A stretch of DNA of 64,000 nt from an uncultured Clostridium sp. (GTDB lineage: Bacteria > Bacillota > Clostridia > TANB77 > CAG-508), in NCBI GenBank assembly GCA_947647595.1, contig CANSKZ010000001.1, positions 313,846-377,845 on the forward strand. Direction: 5' to 3'. Below the pieces are notes generated by a model. It was not told where the DNA came from, ran no database searches, and saw only the letters and a list, made by a program, of their open reading frames with translations. This document shows positions 17,865-28,767 of this stretch, one piece after another. Position numbers and translations under genes: made by a program. The first letter of the stretch is position 1; each line of letters starts with the position of its first letter.

Positions 17865-18890
17865 ATGAGAAAAAAACAACTTGTTAATCAATTAAATAAT
17901 CAAAAAGGAATCACAGGAGCTGATATTGTAATTGCTTTGTTAATTATTTTAACAGCAGTAGGCGTATTATCTATGATTTACGTCAATCTTGTAATTGGCT
18001 CAAAAGAAACTGACCGAAAGGCAGGTGCAACAAGGATTGCTGTTAATATCATAGAAAATATGTCACAAATGTATTATGACCAAATTCCAAATTATTTGGA
18101 AAATTTAGTGAAAGAGAATCAACTAGAAAAGCAGGAAAATACGTATATTACCACACGTAATACAAGTACGAAAATATTTCAAACTTCCATTCCGAAAGGT
18201 TATACTGCTAAAATTACATTAAATGAAACAGAGGGTTATGATTTAGCAAAAAAAGCGAGCATAGTAGTGGAATTCAAGGTCAATGGACAAGTTAAGGAAG
18301 TGGCTTTAAATAAACCACTTAGCAGAGAAACAGTCAGAGAATGCAATTCGCCTAATTTTTCTGAAGATTATATTGCCCAAATGACCACCGATAATTGGGA
18401 ATTCTATACTGAAAATTCGCAAAATGCTTCTGGTGTCAAAATTATTTGTCCCATTCAATATGACAAAATCACAGAAAAATATAAAATTGTAACCAATAGA
18501 AATTCTCTTTGGTATAGTTATTCAAACAAACAATGGGCACGTGTTTTAATATTAGAACCAAACGAATTAGAAAATATTACAGAAGAAATGTTGACAGGGG
18601 AGAATTCATATATTTGGGTTCCGAGATTTGGAATTGAACAAGAAGGAAATTTATTTGGTGATACGTATTTTAAATATAAAACGACCGATTATGCAATTTT
18701 AAATTCTTATCGCAAAGGAGAAACCAATTTTATGTATCACTATGTGGATCAGACAAAAGTGTGGGCAGATCGAGTAAATTTTGAGCAAGATTTGGTTGGA
18801 AAATGGTGTCCATATTCTGATTTACTAAAAGACGAAAGCATTGCTTATATCTTAAATCAATCCCAATATGGACCGATGCTCGAGTATTAG
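17865..18890 (+). CDS. Pilin-like protein with type IV signal, large C-terminal domain
   Basis: 341 residues from MRKKQL. The N-terminus NNQKGITGADIVIALLIILTAV has the Gly-type cleavage site and hydrophobic helix of type IV pilins; the position equivalent to Glu5 appears to be Asp (ITGAD). Unlike the short pilin, it carries a domain of about 300 residues ending DLLKDESIAYILNQSQYGPMLEY. A minor pilin, tip adhesin or pseudopilin is plausible; no domain is recognised in the body. The promoter-like TATAAT near 18939 suggests pilB also has its own start. Confidence 0.7.
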   Translation: MRKKQLVNQLNNQKGITGADIVIALLIILTAVGVLSMIYVNLVIGSKETDRKAGATRIAVNIIENMSQMYYDQIPNYLENLVKENQLEKQENTYITTRNTSTKIFQTSIPKGYTAKITLNETEGYDLAKKASIVVEFKVNGQVKEVALNKPLSRETVRECNSPNFSEDYIAQMTTDNWEFYTENSQNASGVKIICPIQYDKITEKYKIVTNRNSLWYSYSNKQWARVLILEPNELENITEEMLTGENSYIWVPRFGIEQEGNLFGDTYFKYKTTDYAILNSYRKGETNFMYHYVDQTKVWADRVNFEQDLVGKWCPYSDLLKDESIAYILNQSQYGPMLEY

Positions 18891-18982
18891 AAATTACTGG
18901 TAATTTGAGAAAAACTATTTATCTTATAACAAAAATATAGTATAATAAAAGTAACAACAAAAGAGAAAGGAGATTTCAAACA

Positions 18983-20605
18983 ATGATTGGAAAAAAACCA
19001 ATTGGTGTGGAATTAGTAAAAAGAGGAATTGTAAAAGAAAGTGATATTGAAACAGCGATTGAATATCAAAAACAACATCCTGAAAAAAAGTTGGGTGATA
19101 TTTTAAATATCTTAAATCTATGCCCACAAAAGCAATTAATTGAAGCAATGGGAGAAATATTAGGTGAAAATGTAATTGTTTTAAATGCAGATGATATTAA
19201 ATTACAAGGCAATGAATATTTACCGTTAAATATAGCAAAAGCCTGTAAAGCAATTTTGTTTGAAATCATCGGAAAAAGAGCAAAAGTATGTTTTGCAGAT
19301 ACTTCTAATCAAAAGGCGATAGAACAAGTAAGAGCTTATTTATTACGATATGGTTTGATTATGGAAAAGTTTTTGACTTTTGAAACGAACATACAAAATG
19401 TAATCGATGCATTAGAAAATAAGCAAAAAGCAATGATTTCAGGTGGCGGTGATATTACTAAATTAGTAGATACGATTATTCGTTCTGCTATGGAAAAAAG
19501 AGCAAGCGATATACATATTGAACCATTAGAAAAATCAGTACGTGTACGATACAGAGTCGATGGTGAATTAATTACGGTAGCCAATATTGAAAAAGCCAAA
19601 CAAGCACAATTAATTGGCCGTTTAAAAGCTATTTCAGATATGCATCAAGAAAAGCAAGAAGCGCAAGATGGTGCGATTAATTCTTATAATAATTACAATA
19701 TTCGTGTGGCTTCTCAAAGAACCGTAGATGGTGAAAAATTCTGTTTACGATTACTCAAAAAAGATGCTGGAATTCGAAGTATATTTGACTTAGGTTTTCC
19801 AACCGATGAAGCAACATTGAAAAAATGTTTTGACAAAAGAAATAGTATCACGATTATTGCAGCACCGACTGGACAAGGGAAAACAACAACTTTATATAGT
19901 ATTTTAGATTATTTGAATCGACCTGAAATTAATATTACAACCGTTGAAGATCCAGTTGAAATTCGAGTACCTGGTATTAATCAAATTGAAATTGATGAAA
20001 AGTCAACTTTTGCTTCTTCGTTAAGGTCAATTTTGAGAAATGACCCAGATATCATTTTACTAGGAGAAGTTCGTGATATGGAATCAGCCGAAATTGCGAT
20101 TCAAGCAGGTCAAACAGGACATTACGTATTATCCACCATTCATACAATTAATGCGATAGAAGTCATTACCAGATTAAGAAAAATGGGCATTTCCGATTAT
20201 GATATTTCAAGCACATTAGCAACCGCAGTTTCACAAAGATTAGTTAGAAAAATATGCCCAAAATGTGCTGTAAAAAGAGCATTTTCAAAACAAGAAAAAG
20301 AAATTATCAATAGATTTGGAGAACGCTATCATGTACAATTTGACTTTGCTGGAAAACATACTTATGATATCAAAGGCTGTAAAGAATGTAACCATACAGG
20401 TTATTTAGATCGAATTGCTGTGTTCGAAATATTAGAATTGACAGATGAGATAAAAGATTTGATTGTTTCTGGTAGTTCTAGTTTAAAAATTAGAGAATTG
20501 GCACTTGAGCAAGGTTACAGACCGTTAGTAATCGATGCTTTCCAAAAAGTACTTGATGGAATTACTACAATTGAAGAAGTCAATAATCGATTAGCTTTAT
20601 ACTAA
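18983..20605 (+). CDS. pilB: Type IV pilus extension ATPase
   Basis: 540-residue GspE/PilB hexameric ATPase. An N-terminal MshEN-type domain (KLGDILNILNLC) is followed by the core: SDIHIEPLEKSVRVRYRVDGEL, Walker A APTGQGKTTTLY (about residue 294), the Asp box TVEDPVEIRVPGINQIEI, Walker B DPDIILLGEVRD and the His box GHYVLSTIHT. Four cysteines (CPKC and CKEC) form the zinc site typical of PilB and not PilT. No in-frame CGG. It powers pilus assembly at the membrane with PilC and PilM. Confidence 0.95.
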   Translation: MIGKKPIGVELVKRGIVKESDIETAIEYQKQHPEKKLGDILNILNLCPQKQLIEAMGEILGENVIVLNADDIKLQGNEYLPLNIAKACKAILFEIIGKRAKVCFADTSNQKAIEQVRAYLLRYGLIMEKFLTFETNIQNVIDALENKQKAMISGGGDITKLVDTIIRSAMEKRASDIHIEPLEKSVRVRYRVDGELITVANIEKAKQAQLIGRLKAISDMHQEKQEAQDGAINSYNNYNIRVASQRTVDGEKFCLRLLKKDAGIRSIFDLGFPTDEATLKKCFDKRNSITIIAAPTGQGKTTTLYSILDYLNRPEINITTVEDPVEIRVPGINQIEIDEKSTFASSLRSILRNDPDIILLGEVRDMESAEIAIQAGQTGHYVLSTIHTINAIEVITRLRKMGISDYDISSTLATAVSQRLVRKICPKCAVKRAFSKQEKEIINRFGERYHVQFDFAGKHTYDIKGCKECNHTGYLDRIAVFEILELTDEIKDLIVSGSSSLKIRELALEQGYRPLVIDAFQKVLDGITTIEEVNNRLALY

Positions 20606-20625
20606 AAATGGGGAGGAAAATTCAA

Positions 20626-21730
20626 ATGATATTAATAGAAAGTATAATGAAAGAAGCCATCGAAAAAGATGCATCAGATATCCATTTAATCAATGGAATG
20701 AAACCTATTTTAAGAATTACAAGAAATTTAGTAGAATTGAAAGATTTTGATATATTAGATGAAGCGCAATTATATGATATTTACGATTATATCGTAAAAG
20801 GAAATGTTGGAAAAAATGAAGAATATATCAACAAAAGAAGATTAGATACATCGTTGGTATTCAAAAATATTCGTTTGAGGGTAAACTGTTCTTTTTCAGA
20901 TGACATTCCAGTATTTACCATGCGTTTGATTAAAGATGTTTTGCCTGCTTTTGAAACTTTAGGTGTACCAGAAGTAGTAAGAACCATGACACGTCAACCA
21001 CAAGGTTTGATATTAGTTACAGGTAAGACGAATTCAGGAAAAACCACAACGCTGAATTCATTAATCGATGATATTAATGAAAATTTAAACAAAAAAATAT
21101 TAACTTTAGAAAATCCAGTAGAATATAGACATAAAAGCAAAAAGTCAATGATTGTTCAAAAAGAAGTAGGGCATGGAAAGGATGTTGAAACCTTTATTGA
21201 AGGGGTAAAAAACTCTTTAAGAGAGGATTGCGATATTCTTGTCATCGGAGAAATTCGTGATAAAGAAACGATGGAAGCTGCCATTGATATGGTAGAATCT
21301 CGGACATTTAGTCATTGGAACATTGCATACAAGGTCTTGTGCAGAAACCATTGACAGAATGATTAATTTTTATGAAGTGCGTGACCAAACCAATGTAAAA
21401 AATTTAATTTCAGCTTTATTAAAATTAGTTGTTTCGCAAAGATTGTTGAAATCAAAAGAAACGGGAGAATTAGTATTAGTTCCAGAAGTAATGGTAGTAG
21501 ACAATATTATAGCTGCTTGTATTCGAAAAGAAAAATTTAGTGTTTCAGAAATTGAAGATGCGATACAGGGAAATGGTGATAAAGGTTCCATTGGATTAAT
21601 TAATTCACTTGCTAATTTATATGTGCAAGGAAAATTATCATTAGAACAAATAAAATCACAAGTAGAAGAAAAGAATTATGAGACATTAAACAGGACCATC
21701 ATGCAATTAAATTTGAAAAGAAGACATTAA
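20626..21730 (+). CDS. pilT: Type IV pilus retraction ATPase, with +1 shift at CGG
   Basis: 367 residues after the shift; motor that disassembles pili. Start at 20626 because GGGGAGG lies 9-10 bases upstream. Seen: SDIHLINGMKPILRI, Walker A TGKTNSGKTTT, Walker B DCDILVIGEIRD. The 0 frame reads through codon 225 (TCT), then CGG at 21301 and loses homology. Skipping the C gives ESGHLVIGTLHT, the conserved PilT His box, and the frame then stays open to 21730. Without the shift the ATPase loses this box. Lies between pilB and pilC. I treat it as one functional gene, not a pseudogene. Confidence 0.88.
21301..21304 (+). other. +1 frameshift site CGGA in pilT
   Basis: P-site codon TCT, in-frame CGG, fourth base A. 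Dropping the C reads GGA as Gly226 of the conserved ESGHLVIGTLHT box. The 0 frame would stop at 21354. Confidence 0.85.
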
Positions 21731-21769
21731 AAAATAGCAAAAATAAATTTTTAAATGGAGGAAGTAGAA

Positions 21770-23122
21770 ATGCCAACCTATCTGTATAAAGCCATGACGA
21801 AACAGGGACAAATTGTCAAAAATAAAATAACAGATGTCAACAAAATGGATTGCATCAAACGATTAAAGAAAAATGACTTAGTTCCGATTAGTATTGTTCC
21901 GTCTCTACGAACAGAAAAAAAAGTAAAAAAGCAACCTAGAAATTATAGAAAAGTAGACCGTCAATTAAAGCAAATTGGTCAAAAAAGATTACAAGAAAAT
22001 GCTACCAAAAGAAAAACATTACGAGAGAGAATCATTCTAAAATTAATGGGAAGTGCTAAAATTACATCAAGAGATATTAGAATCTTTACCCAAAATTTTT
22101 ATCTTTTGAAAAAGGCAAACTTTAACAATGTTCATGCCTTAACAACGGTAATCGAAGCAACTGAAAATCCTAAATTGAAACTCATTTTAGAAGATGTATT
22201 ATATGGGGTTGAAGCAGGAGAATTTATGCATACAACGTTAGAATATTATTCAGAAGTTTTCCCGTATATTTATATTAATATGATAAAAGTGGGAGAGCTT
22301 TCTGGTTCTTTAGAATTATCATTGCAACAAGCCATTAAATATTTAGACGAAAGTGAAGCATTAAGAACAAAAATAAAAAGAATTTTATTACCGAATATTG
22401 GTATGTTTGTTGGTATTACAATCATGCTATTTATATGTGTTATTGTGGGAGTTCCATTGATACAAGACATTTTTGAATCTATTGGAACAAAGGACCAATT
22501 ACCATGGATTACGCTGTGGTTTGCAGGAGTGGTTGACAAAATGATACAATATTGGTATCTTATATTTTTAGCAATTGGAGGTGCCGTAACAGGAACCATT
22601 ATTTACTTTAAATCACCAACAGGAAGTTATAAATTAGATGAATTTAAGTATACAATGCCAATTTTTGGTCATTTAATTTATCTAATCGATTTTTCAAGAT
22701 TGCTTAAAAATATGTTACTAAATTTACAAAATGGCATTCGTATCCAAGAGGCATTAGAGGTTAGTAAAAATGTTATTAAAAATAACGTAATGCTGTCTAT
22801 GGTAGATATGGCAATCAATAATATTTATGAAGGAAAATCTTGGATTGAACCATTTGAGCGTACCAGTTTTTCCAATCCCATGACAATTGAAATGTTAAAA
22901 ATCGGAATGCAAACAGACCTTTCTGAAATGATGGAAAAATTAGTCGAATATATGGATATTGATATCGATAATGCATTAGAGAAAATTGTAAAAGTATTAC
23001 CAGAAATATCGTATGCTATTGTTGGTGTTGTGTTAATTTTCTTCGTAGTTGTTGTTCTAGTACCATGTATTCAAATTTACATGGGTGGATTCTTATTCTC
23101 AGCATACGAACATCTTATGTAA
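21770..23122 (+). CDS. pilC: Type IV pilus inner-membrane platform protein
   Basis: 450 residues of the GspF/PilC family. N-terminal YLYKAMTKQGQIVKNKI is the family start. Two T2SSF domains follow: FTQNFYLLKKANFNNVHALTTV and FSRLLKNMLLNLQNGIRIQEAL, each ending in membrane helices. GGAGG 8 bases upstream picks the ATG at 21770 over 21755. Last gene of the pilus operon, closed by a strong terminator. It couples the PilB and PilT motors to the pilin. Confidence 0.92.
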   Translation: MPTYLYKAMTKQGQIVKNKITDVNKMDCIKRLKKNDLVPISIVPSLRTEKKVKKQPRNYRKVDRQLKQIGQKRLQENATKRKTLRERIILKLMGSAKITSRDIRIFTQNFYLLKKANFNNVHALTTVIEATENPKLKLILEDVLYGVEAGEFMHTTLEYYSEVFPYIYINMIKVGELSGSLELSLQQAIKYLDESEALRTKIKRILLPNIGMFVGITIMLFICVIVGVPLIQDIFESIGTKDQLPWITLWFAGVVDKMIQYWYLIFLAIGGAVTGTIIYFKSPTGSYKLDEFKYTMPIFGHLIYLIDFSRLLKNMLLNLQNGIRIQEALEVSKNVIKNNVMLSMVDMAINNIYEGKSWIEPFERTSFSNPMTIEMLKIGMQTDLSEMMEKLVEYMDIDIDNALEKIVKVLPEISYAIVGVVLIFFVVVVLVPCIQIYMGGFLFSAYEHLM

Positions 23123-23132
23123 AAATAAAAGA

Positions 23133-23160
23133 GAGCACGGAAAAAAACCGTGCTTTTTTT
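23133..23160 (+). terminator. Terminator of the pilus operon
   Basis: AGCACGG / CCGTGCT stem with an A7 loop, followed by a T7 run. Confidence 0.9.
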
Positions 23161-23233
23161 GTAAATTCTATCAATTATGATTGATAAAATTATCCAGTCT
23201 ATGATATAATTATTGTAAAGGTAGAGTCGTAAA

Positions 23234-24101
23234 ATGAAAAAACAAGAATATATTTTAGAAAAGCAAGAATCTTTTCAGCTAAAACATATTTTCGAATGTG
23301 GTCAATGTTTTCGTTGGCATGAACAACAAGATGGAAGTTATATAGGTGTGATAAAAGAGGGTGTTTTGCAAGTAAAAAAGCAAGGAGAAACGCTCGTTTT
23401 TGAAGGCGTTTGTCAGGGCGATTTAAAATCGATTGTAAGCAATTATTTTGATTTAGAAACAAACTATGACAACATGAAACGAAAATTATCGCAAGTGGAT
23501 GAATTTATGAAAATCAGTACTCACTTTGGTGAAGGCATCAGAATTTTGCATCAAGATTTGTGGGAATGTATTATTTCTTTTATCATATCTGCAAACAATA
23601 ATATACCAAGAATTAAAAAAATTATTGAAAGAATTTCAAAAGAGTATGGTAAAAAACTAGAATTTAACGGTCAGGAATATTATCTGTTTCCAACACCAGA
23701 AGAATTAGCTAAAGCAAGTGTGGAAGACTTGCGCGCTCTACGGATTAGGATTTCGTGACAAAAGAATTTTTACTACAACCCAAATGATTCAAAAAAAAGA
23801 AGTCGATTTAGCCAAAATAGAAAACTTAAACCGCACAGAATCGATGCGTAATGAAATTTTAAAACTAGATGGTGTTGGGCCCAAAGTTGCAGATTGCATT
23901 CTACTTTTTTCACTCAAACGATGGGATGTTTTCCCAATTGATGTATGGGTCAGAAGAGTGATGAATGATTTATATATTCATCATGAAAACGAAGAAAAAG
24001 TCAATTCCAAAATGCTAACAGAATTTGCCAGACAAAAGTTTCAAGCCATGTCAGGATTAGCTCAACAATATTTATTTTATTGGAAACGTGAAACCTCGTA
24101 A
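23234..24101 (+). CDS. 8-oxoguanine DNA glycosylase (OGG1 type), with +1 shift at CGG
   Basis: 288 residues after the shift. Bifunctional base-excision enzyme removing 8-oxoG. Seen: FECGQCFRW in the N-terminal domain, the helix-hairpin-helix LDGVGPKVADCILLFSL, and the catalytic Lys and Asp in KRWDVFPIDVWVRR. The 0 frame ends at 23758, seven codons after CGG at 23741. Skipping the C gives LRALGLGFRDKRI, the conserved GFR(A/D)K segment, joined to the HhH half. Overlaps the next gene's leader slightly. Without the shift the active site would not be made. Confidence 0.88.
23741..23744 (+). other. +1 frameshift site CGGA in the OGG-type glycosylase gene
   Basis: P-site codon CTA, in-frame CGG, fourth base A. 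The C-skipped frame reads Gly170 and runs LGLGFRDKRI. CTA cannot re-pair well on the +1 triplet TAC, which argues against simple slippage. Confidence 0.85.
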
Positions 24102-24117
24102 GAAAAAGGAGAGAAAA

Positions 24118-25305
24118 ATGAAAACAAAAAATCAAAATGGTTTTTTCCATATAATAGCTTATTTATTCATATTTATTATTTTTGTATTAACAGTTTATAT
24201 TTGTTTAGATGTTTTAAATTTAATTGAAGTACCAGAAGAATACAGTGTATTACATTGGATATCGGAGAGTTCAAAGGAAATGACATTAGAAGAGGGAGAA
24301 GGCGTTTTAGAAAATACTTACAGAAAAGTTAGAATTGAAGTGGAAAATGCAATCGATTCTTCGGAAAATTCTCATTTTGATATGACACAAATTGGGAATT
24401 ATCAATCTTCTCAAAATCCCTCTAATCTAGAGGCACGAAACGCTGATTTTTTATATTATCATCAATTAGATGATAATGCCAAAATCATTTATCAAGAATT
24501 AGAAAAGAATTTAGACAATATGAAGTCAGGAACCTATAATATTCAATTTGGAAAAACCTTTGATGATTTATTACATCAAGAAAATGGAGAAGAGTCATTA
24601 AATCAATCATTTCAATTAGCGATAAATGCTTTAAATTTTGATCATCCTGATTTGTTTTATTTAGATGTTTCTAAAATTTATTTGCTGACTAAAATCACAA
24701 CTAAACTTTGGAAAACAACTTATGAAGTCGAAATTGGAAGTAGTCAAGGACAAAGTTATTTGAATGTAGCATTTGCCAATGAAAATGATGTCAATCAAGC
24801 CATTAACCGCATTCAAGCTGAAAAAGAAAACATCAAAGCAACCTTGAAAGGAGATATAGAAAATCAAATCAAAGGGGTACATGATTATTTAGTAGACCAA
24901 CTAGAATATGATAGCACACTTTCTAAAGATAATATTTATAACTTATATGGAGCACTCATCAATCATTCTACGGTATGTGAAGGCTATGCACGTAGTTTTA
25001 AATATCTCATGGATGATTTAGGAATTCCTTGCTTAATTGCTTGTGGAGTTGCTGTTAATAGTAGTGGAGAGACAGAAAATCACGCTTGGAATTATGTTTG
25101 CTTAAATGGAAATTGGTATGCCATTGATGTTACATGGGACGATCCAGTGATTGTAGGAAGAGGATATGTAAGTAATAGTATAAAATATAAATATTATTTA
25201 AAAGGTTCTGATGAATTTTTTCAAAATCATACGGAAGATGGAAATATTGTCGGAAATGCTAATTTTCAATATCCAATTTTAAGTAAAACAAATTATGAGA
25301 AATAA
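24118..25305 (+). CDS. Membrane-anchored transglutaminase-like protein
   Basis: 395 residues: one N-terminal membrane helix (about 9-32), a linker, and an extracellular transglutaminase-like domain. The catalytic triad is visible as Cys in HSTVCEGYAR, His in ENHAWNYV and Asp in IDVTWDDP. GVHDYLVDQLEYD precedes it as usual. Such proteins act as cysteine peptidases or cross-linking enzymes at the cell surface; the substrate is unknown. AAAAAGGAGAG ribosome binding site. The tail overlaps upstream frames of addB but not its chosen start. Confidence 0.85.
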   Translation: MKTKNQNGFFHIIAYLFIFIIFVLTVYICLDVLNLIEVPEEYSVLHWISESSKEMTLEEGEGVLENTYRKVRIEVENAIDSSENSHFDMTQIGNYQSSQNPSNLEARNADFLYYHQLDDNAKIIYQELEKNLDNMKSGTYNIQFGKTFDDLLHQENGEESLNQSFQLAINALNFDHPDLFYLDVSKIYLLTKITTKLWKTTYEVEIGSSQGQSYLNVAFANENDVNQAINRIQAEKENIKATLKGDIENQIKGVHDYLVDQLEYDSTLSKDNIYNLYGALINHSTVCEGYARSFKYLMDDLGIPCLIACGVAVNSSGETENHAWNYVCLNGNWYAIDVTWDDPVIVGRGYVSNSIKYKYYLKGSDEFFQNHTEDGNIVGNANFQYPILSKTNYEK

Positions 25306-25318
25306 AAGGGGAACAAAC

Positions 25319-28300
25319 ATGGAAAAACAGACGAAATTAAATTTAATTTATGGTAAAAGTGGTACAGGAAAAAGCCAATGGATGTATCATGACATTGACC
25401 AAAAAATAAATGATTTTCAGAAAATTTTTATGATTGTTCCAGAACAAAGCAATTTGACTTGCGAAAAAAGATTTTTTGAAATTACAGGCAGAAAATCTTT
25501 ATTTAATGTAGAAGTACTAACTTTGAGCAGAATGGCTTATCGTGTTTCAAATGAAATAGGAGAAGCAACTTCTGCTTTATCCAAAGTTGGAAAATCCATG
25601 ATAATTTATGATTTATTAAGCAAGCACAAAAAAAATCTAAGTTTTTTAGGAAAATCTGAAAAAAACATTGAAATCGTGGAGAATTTGTTTACTGAACTAA
25701 AAAAACATAATATCACAATGGAAAACCTAAAAAACGTTACATTAGAAGATAAATATACAACACTTAAATTAAAAGATATTCAATATTTATATGAAAAATA
25801 TGAAGAGCGTTTAACCAATGGTTTGCTTGATGAAAATGACCAATTAACCAAACTAGGGCAACAAATAAAACATTCCAAGTTGTTCGAAAATACAGCCATT
25901 TATATCGACGATTTTTTCGGATTTACGCCACAAGAATTTGTTATTTTTGAGGAATTATTAAAAAAATGTACAGAAATGTCTATTATGATTACATTAGATA
26001 ACCTAGAAAGTGACAAAAATAAAGAAAGTGATATTTTTTATTTTAATCGAAAATTTGCCAAAAAAATATTAGAAATAGCAAGCACGCAAAATTGCAAAAT
26101 TAATTTAGTGAATTTAAGTAAAACGTATCGTTTTAAAAGACAAGAATTAATTGAACTAGAAAAAAATTTATATCATGGAAACAAAAAATACGAAAAAGAA
26201 ACCGAAAATATCCAAATATTTTTGGCGAATAATCCTTATTCCGAAATGGAAAATATAGCAAAAAATATCCACAATTTGGTCAAGAATTGTGGATACAAAT
26301 ATCGAGAAATTGGAATGGTAACAAACGACATTGAAAATTACGCAGAAGACGCCAAAGCCATTTTTGCTAAATACGATATTCCTCTTTTTGTGGATGAAAA
26401 AAAAGAGTTGAATCAAAATATTTTAATTCAATTTATCATCAGTTTACTCGAAATTTTCGAACAAAATTGGTCTCATGATGCTGTGTTTCATTATCTCAAA
26501 ATGAATTTGCTAAGTTTGGATTATGAAACCATTTGTGTTCTTGAAAATTACTGCAAAAAATGGGGAATTCGAGGTACGAAATGGTACAAGCAAGAATTTC
26601 AATATGAGCCAATCAATGAAAAACAAGAAAAGTTAGAAAACATCAGAAAACAAATTGTCAATCCATTATTAAAATTGAAACAAAATTTTATGGAAAACAA
26701 AACGGTTTTAGAATTAACACAAGCAATTTATGAATTTTTGATAGACAACCAAATAATCGAACATTTAGATGCTAAAATAAAAGCCTATCAAAATCTTGAA
26801 ATAGCGAATGAATATAACACCAGTTATAAAATTTTAATTGCCATTTTAGAAGAAATGGTGAATTTGTTTCGGCGAAGAAAAAGTAACATTTGCACGTTAT
26901 AAAGAATTATTAACAATTGGCATACAGACTTCTGAATTAGGCAAAATTCCAGCCACACAAGACCAAGTTTTGCTCGGCGATATTGACCGAACCAGAAGCA
27001 ATCAAATCAAAGTGTTGTTTGTTCTTGGCATGAATGATGGAATGTTTCCAAAAGAAAATAGGCAAGAAGGCTATTTGAATGACCGTGATCGAATTCTGCT
27101 AGCAGAAGCAGGAATCACACTTGCCAAAACTTCGTTAGATGCGATTTATGAAAATCAATTTAACATTTATCGAACTTTAACGATTCCAGAAGAAAAATTG
27201 TTTTTAAGTTATTCGTCTTCTGATAAAGAAGGAAAATCCATTCGTCCGTCCATTATGATAAAAAAATTGAAACGAATTTTTCCAAAGCTGACGGAAAAAA
27301 GCGATGTGGTTTCCAAAACCTATGAAATCACAAATGAAAAAGCTACATTCGGAGAAGCGTTGCAAGTCTATCAAGAATATCTGGAAGGAAACGAAATTGA
27401 AGAAAAATGGAAAGAAATTTTGTGCTATTTTTATCAAGAAAAGAAAAAATCATTTTCGAAGGCAATTTCAGGTGCTAATTATACCAATCAAGCAGAGCAA
27501 ATTTCTTTGGAAAATATCCAAAGAATGTATGGAACCAATTTAAAAACCACGATTTCAAGATTAGAAAATTATCGAAAATGTCCGTTTTCCTTTCATATGA
27601 CATATGGGCTAAAACTAAAAGAAAATGACAATTTTCAAATGACCACAATTGACACAGGTTCTTTTATGCATGAAGTGATTGACACATTTTTTCAAACGTT
27701 AGATGAGCAAGAACGAAACTTAAAAGAAATCACAGAAGAGGAAATCACACAAATTGTAAACAAAATCATAGATGAATTGCTACAAACTTCAAGATATTAC
27801 ATATTCTCCAGCTCAGCCAAATTTCGCATGATGACAAGAAGGCTTAAAAAAGTTGTTTTGCAATCCATGAATTATATTGTATATTCCTTAAAATACAGCG
27901 ATTTTGAAGCAATTCGGACATGAAGTAGAATTTGGAAATAATGGCGATTACAAGCCAATTAATTTAACATTGGATACTGGCGAAAATATTGAAATAATTG
28001 GCAAAATTGACCGCGTTGACATTGGAAAATGGAAAGATAAACAATATGTTAGAATTATTGATTATAAATCTCAAACCAAAAAGTTAGATTTAACGCAAGT
28101 GACAAGCGGATTACAAATTCAACTCATTACCTATTTAGATGCCATTACAAGCCAATCCAATCTTGAACCAGCTGGCGTATTATATCTAGGTTTGATTGAC
28201 AATATTGTAAAAGCCAAGAAAAATTTATCCGAAGAAGAAATCGAAAAGGAAATCCGAAAAGGCTTTAAAATGCAAGGTTTACTTTTGGCTGATGTCAATG

Positions 28301-28650
28301 TTGTCAAAATGATGGACCATAAATTAGAACAGGGTTATTCCGATATTGTTCCAGCTTATATTGGAAAAGACGGAGAATTAAGCAAAAAATCAAGTGTTGC
28401 CAGCAAAGAAGAATTGGCAAGATTGCAAAAGGCAGTTCAAAAAATCATCAAAGAAATTGCAAGCGAAATCTTGAAAGGCAGAATTGCTATTAAACCATAT
28501 CAATACAAACAAAAAACTGGTTGCGATTATTGCAAATATCAATCCATTTGCATGTTTAACCCAAATCTAAAAGGAAATGAATACGATTATATTAGAAATG
28601 GAAGTAATCAGGAGATTTTGAGTGAAATAGGAGAAAATAATTTAAAATAA
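25319..28650 (+). CDS. addB: ATP-dependent helicase/nuclease subunit B, with two +1 shifts at CGG
   Basis: 1109 residues after two shifts (family about 1150). AddB with AddA processes double-strand breaks. Seen: Walker A IYGKSGTGKSQW, VPEQSNLTCEKRFF, nuclease motifs GKIDRVD and IDYKSQTKK, and the [4Fe-4S] cysteines in RKCPFSFHM and CDYCKYQSICMF. The protein is split into three frames by CGGC at 26870 and CGGA at 27915; dropping each C gives NLFGEEKVTFARY and EAIGHEVEFGNN and restores one uninterrupted AddB. Two independent identical lesions in one gene are hard to explain as decay. No addA follows in the window. Confidence 0.9.
26870..26873 (+). other. +1 frameshift site CGGC in addB (first)
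   Basis: P-site TTT, in-frame CGG, fourth base C: the only one of the eleven sites where the glycine codon is GGC. Gives Gly518 in NLFGEEKVTF. The 0 frame would stop at 26902. Confidence 0.85.
27915..27918 (+). other. +1 frameshift site CGGA in addB (second)
   Basis: P-site ATT, in-frame CGG, fourth base A. Gives Gly866 in FEAIGHEVEFG. Without a shift translation ends one codon later, at 27923. Confidence 0.85.
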
Positions 28651-28653
28651 ATA

Positions 28654-28682
28654 TTGACAAACGTAAATAATCGTAATATAAT
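28654..28682 (+). promoter_or_regulatory. Promoter of the BECR nuclease gene
   Basis: TTGACA (28654-28659), 17 bases, TATAAT (28677-28682). The block TTGACAAACGTAA recurs in the promoter of the DUF3800 gene at 38217. Confidence 0.7.
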
Positions 28683-28767
28683 GCACATTATTAATCAAGT
28701 CGTTTATTCAAACGAAGAAAATTCAAAAGGCGTTTCTGCTAAAGTTTCAAAATAAAAGGAAAATTAC

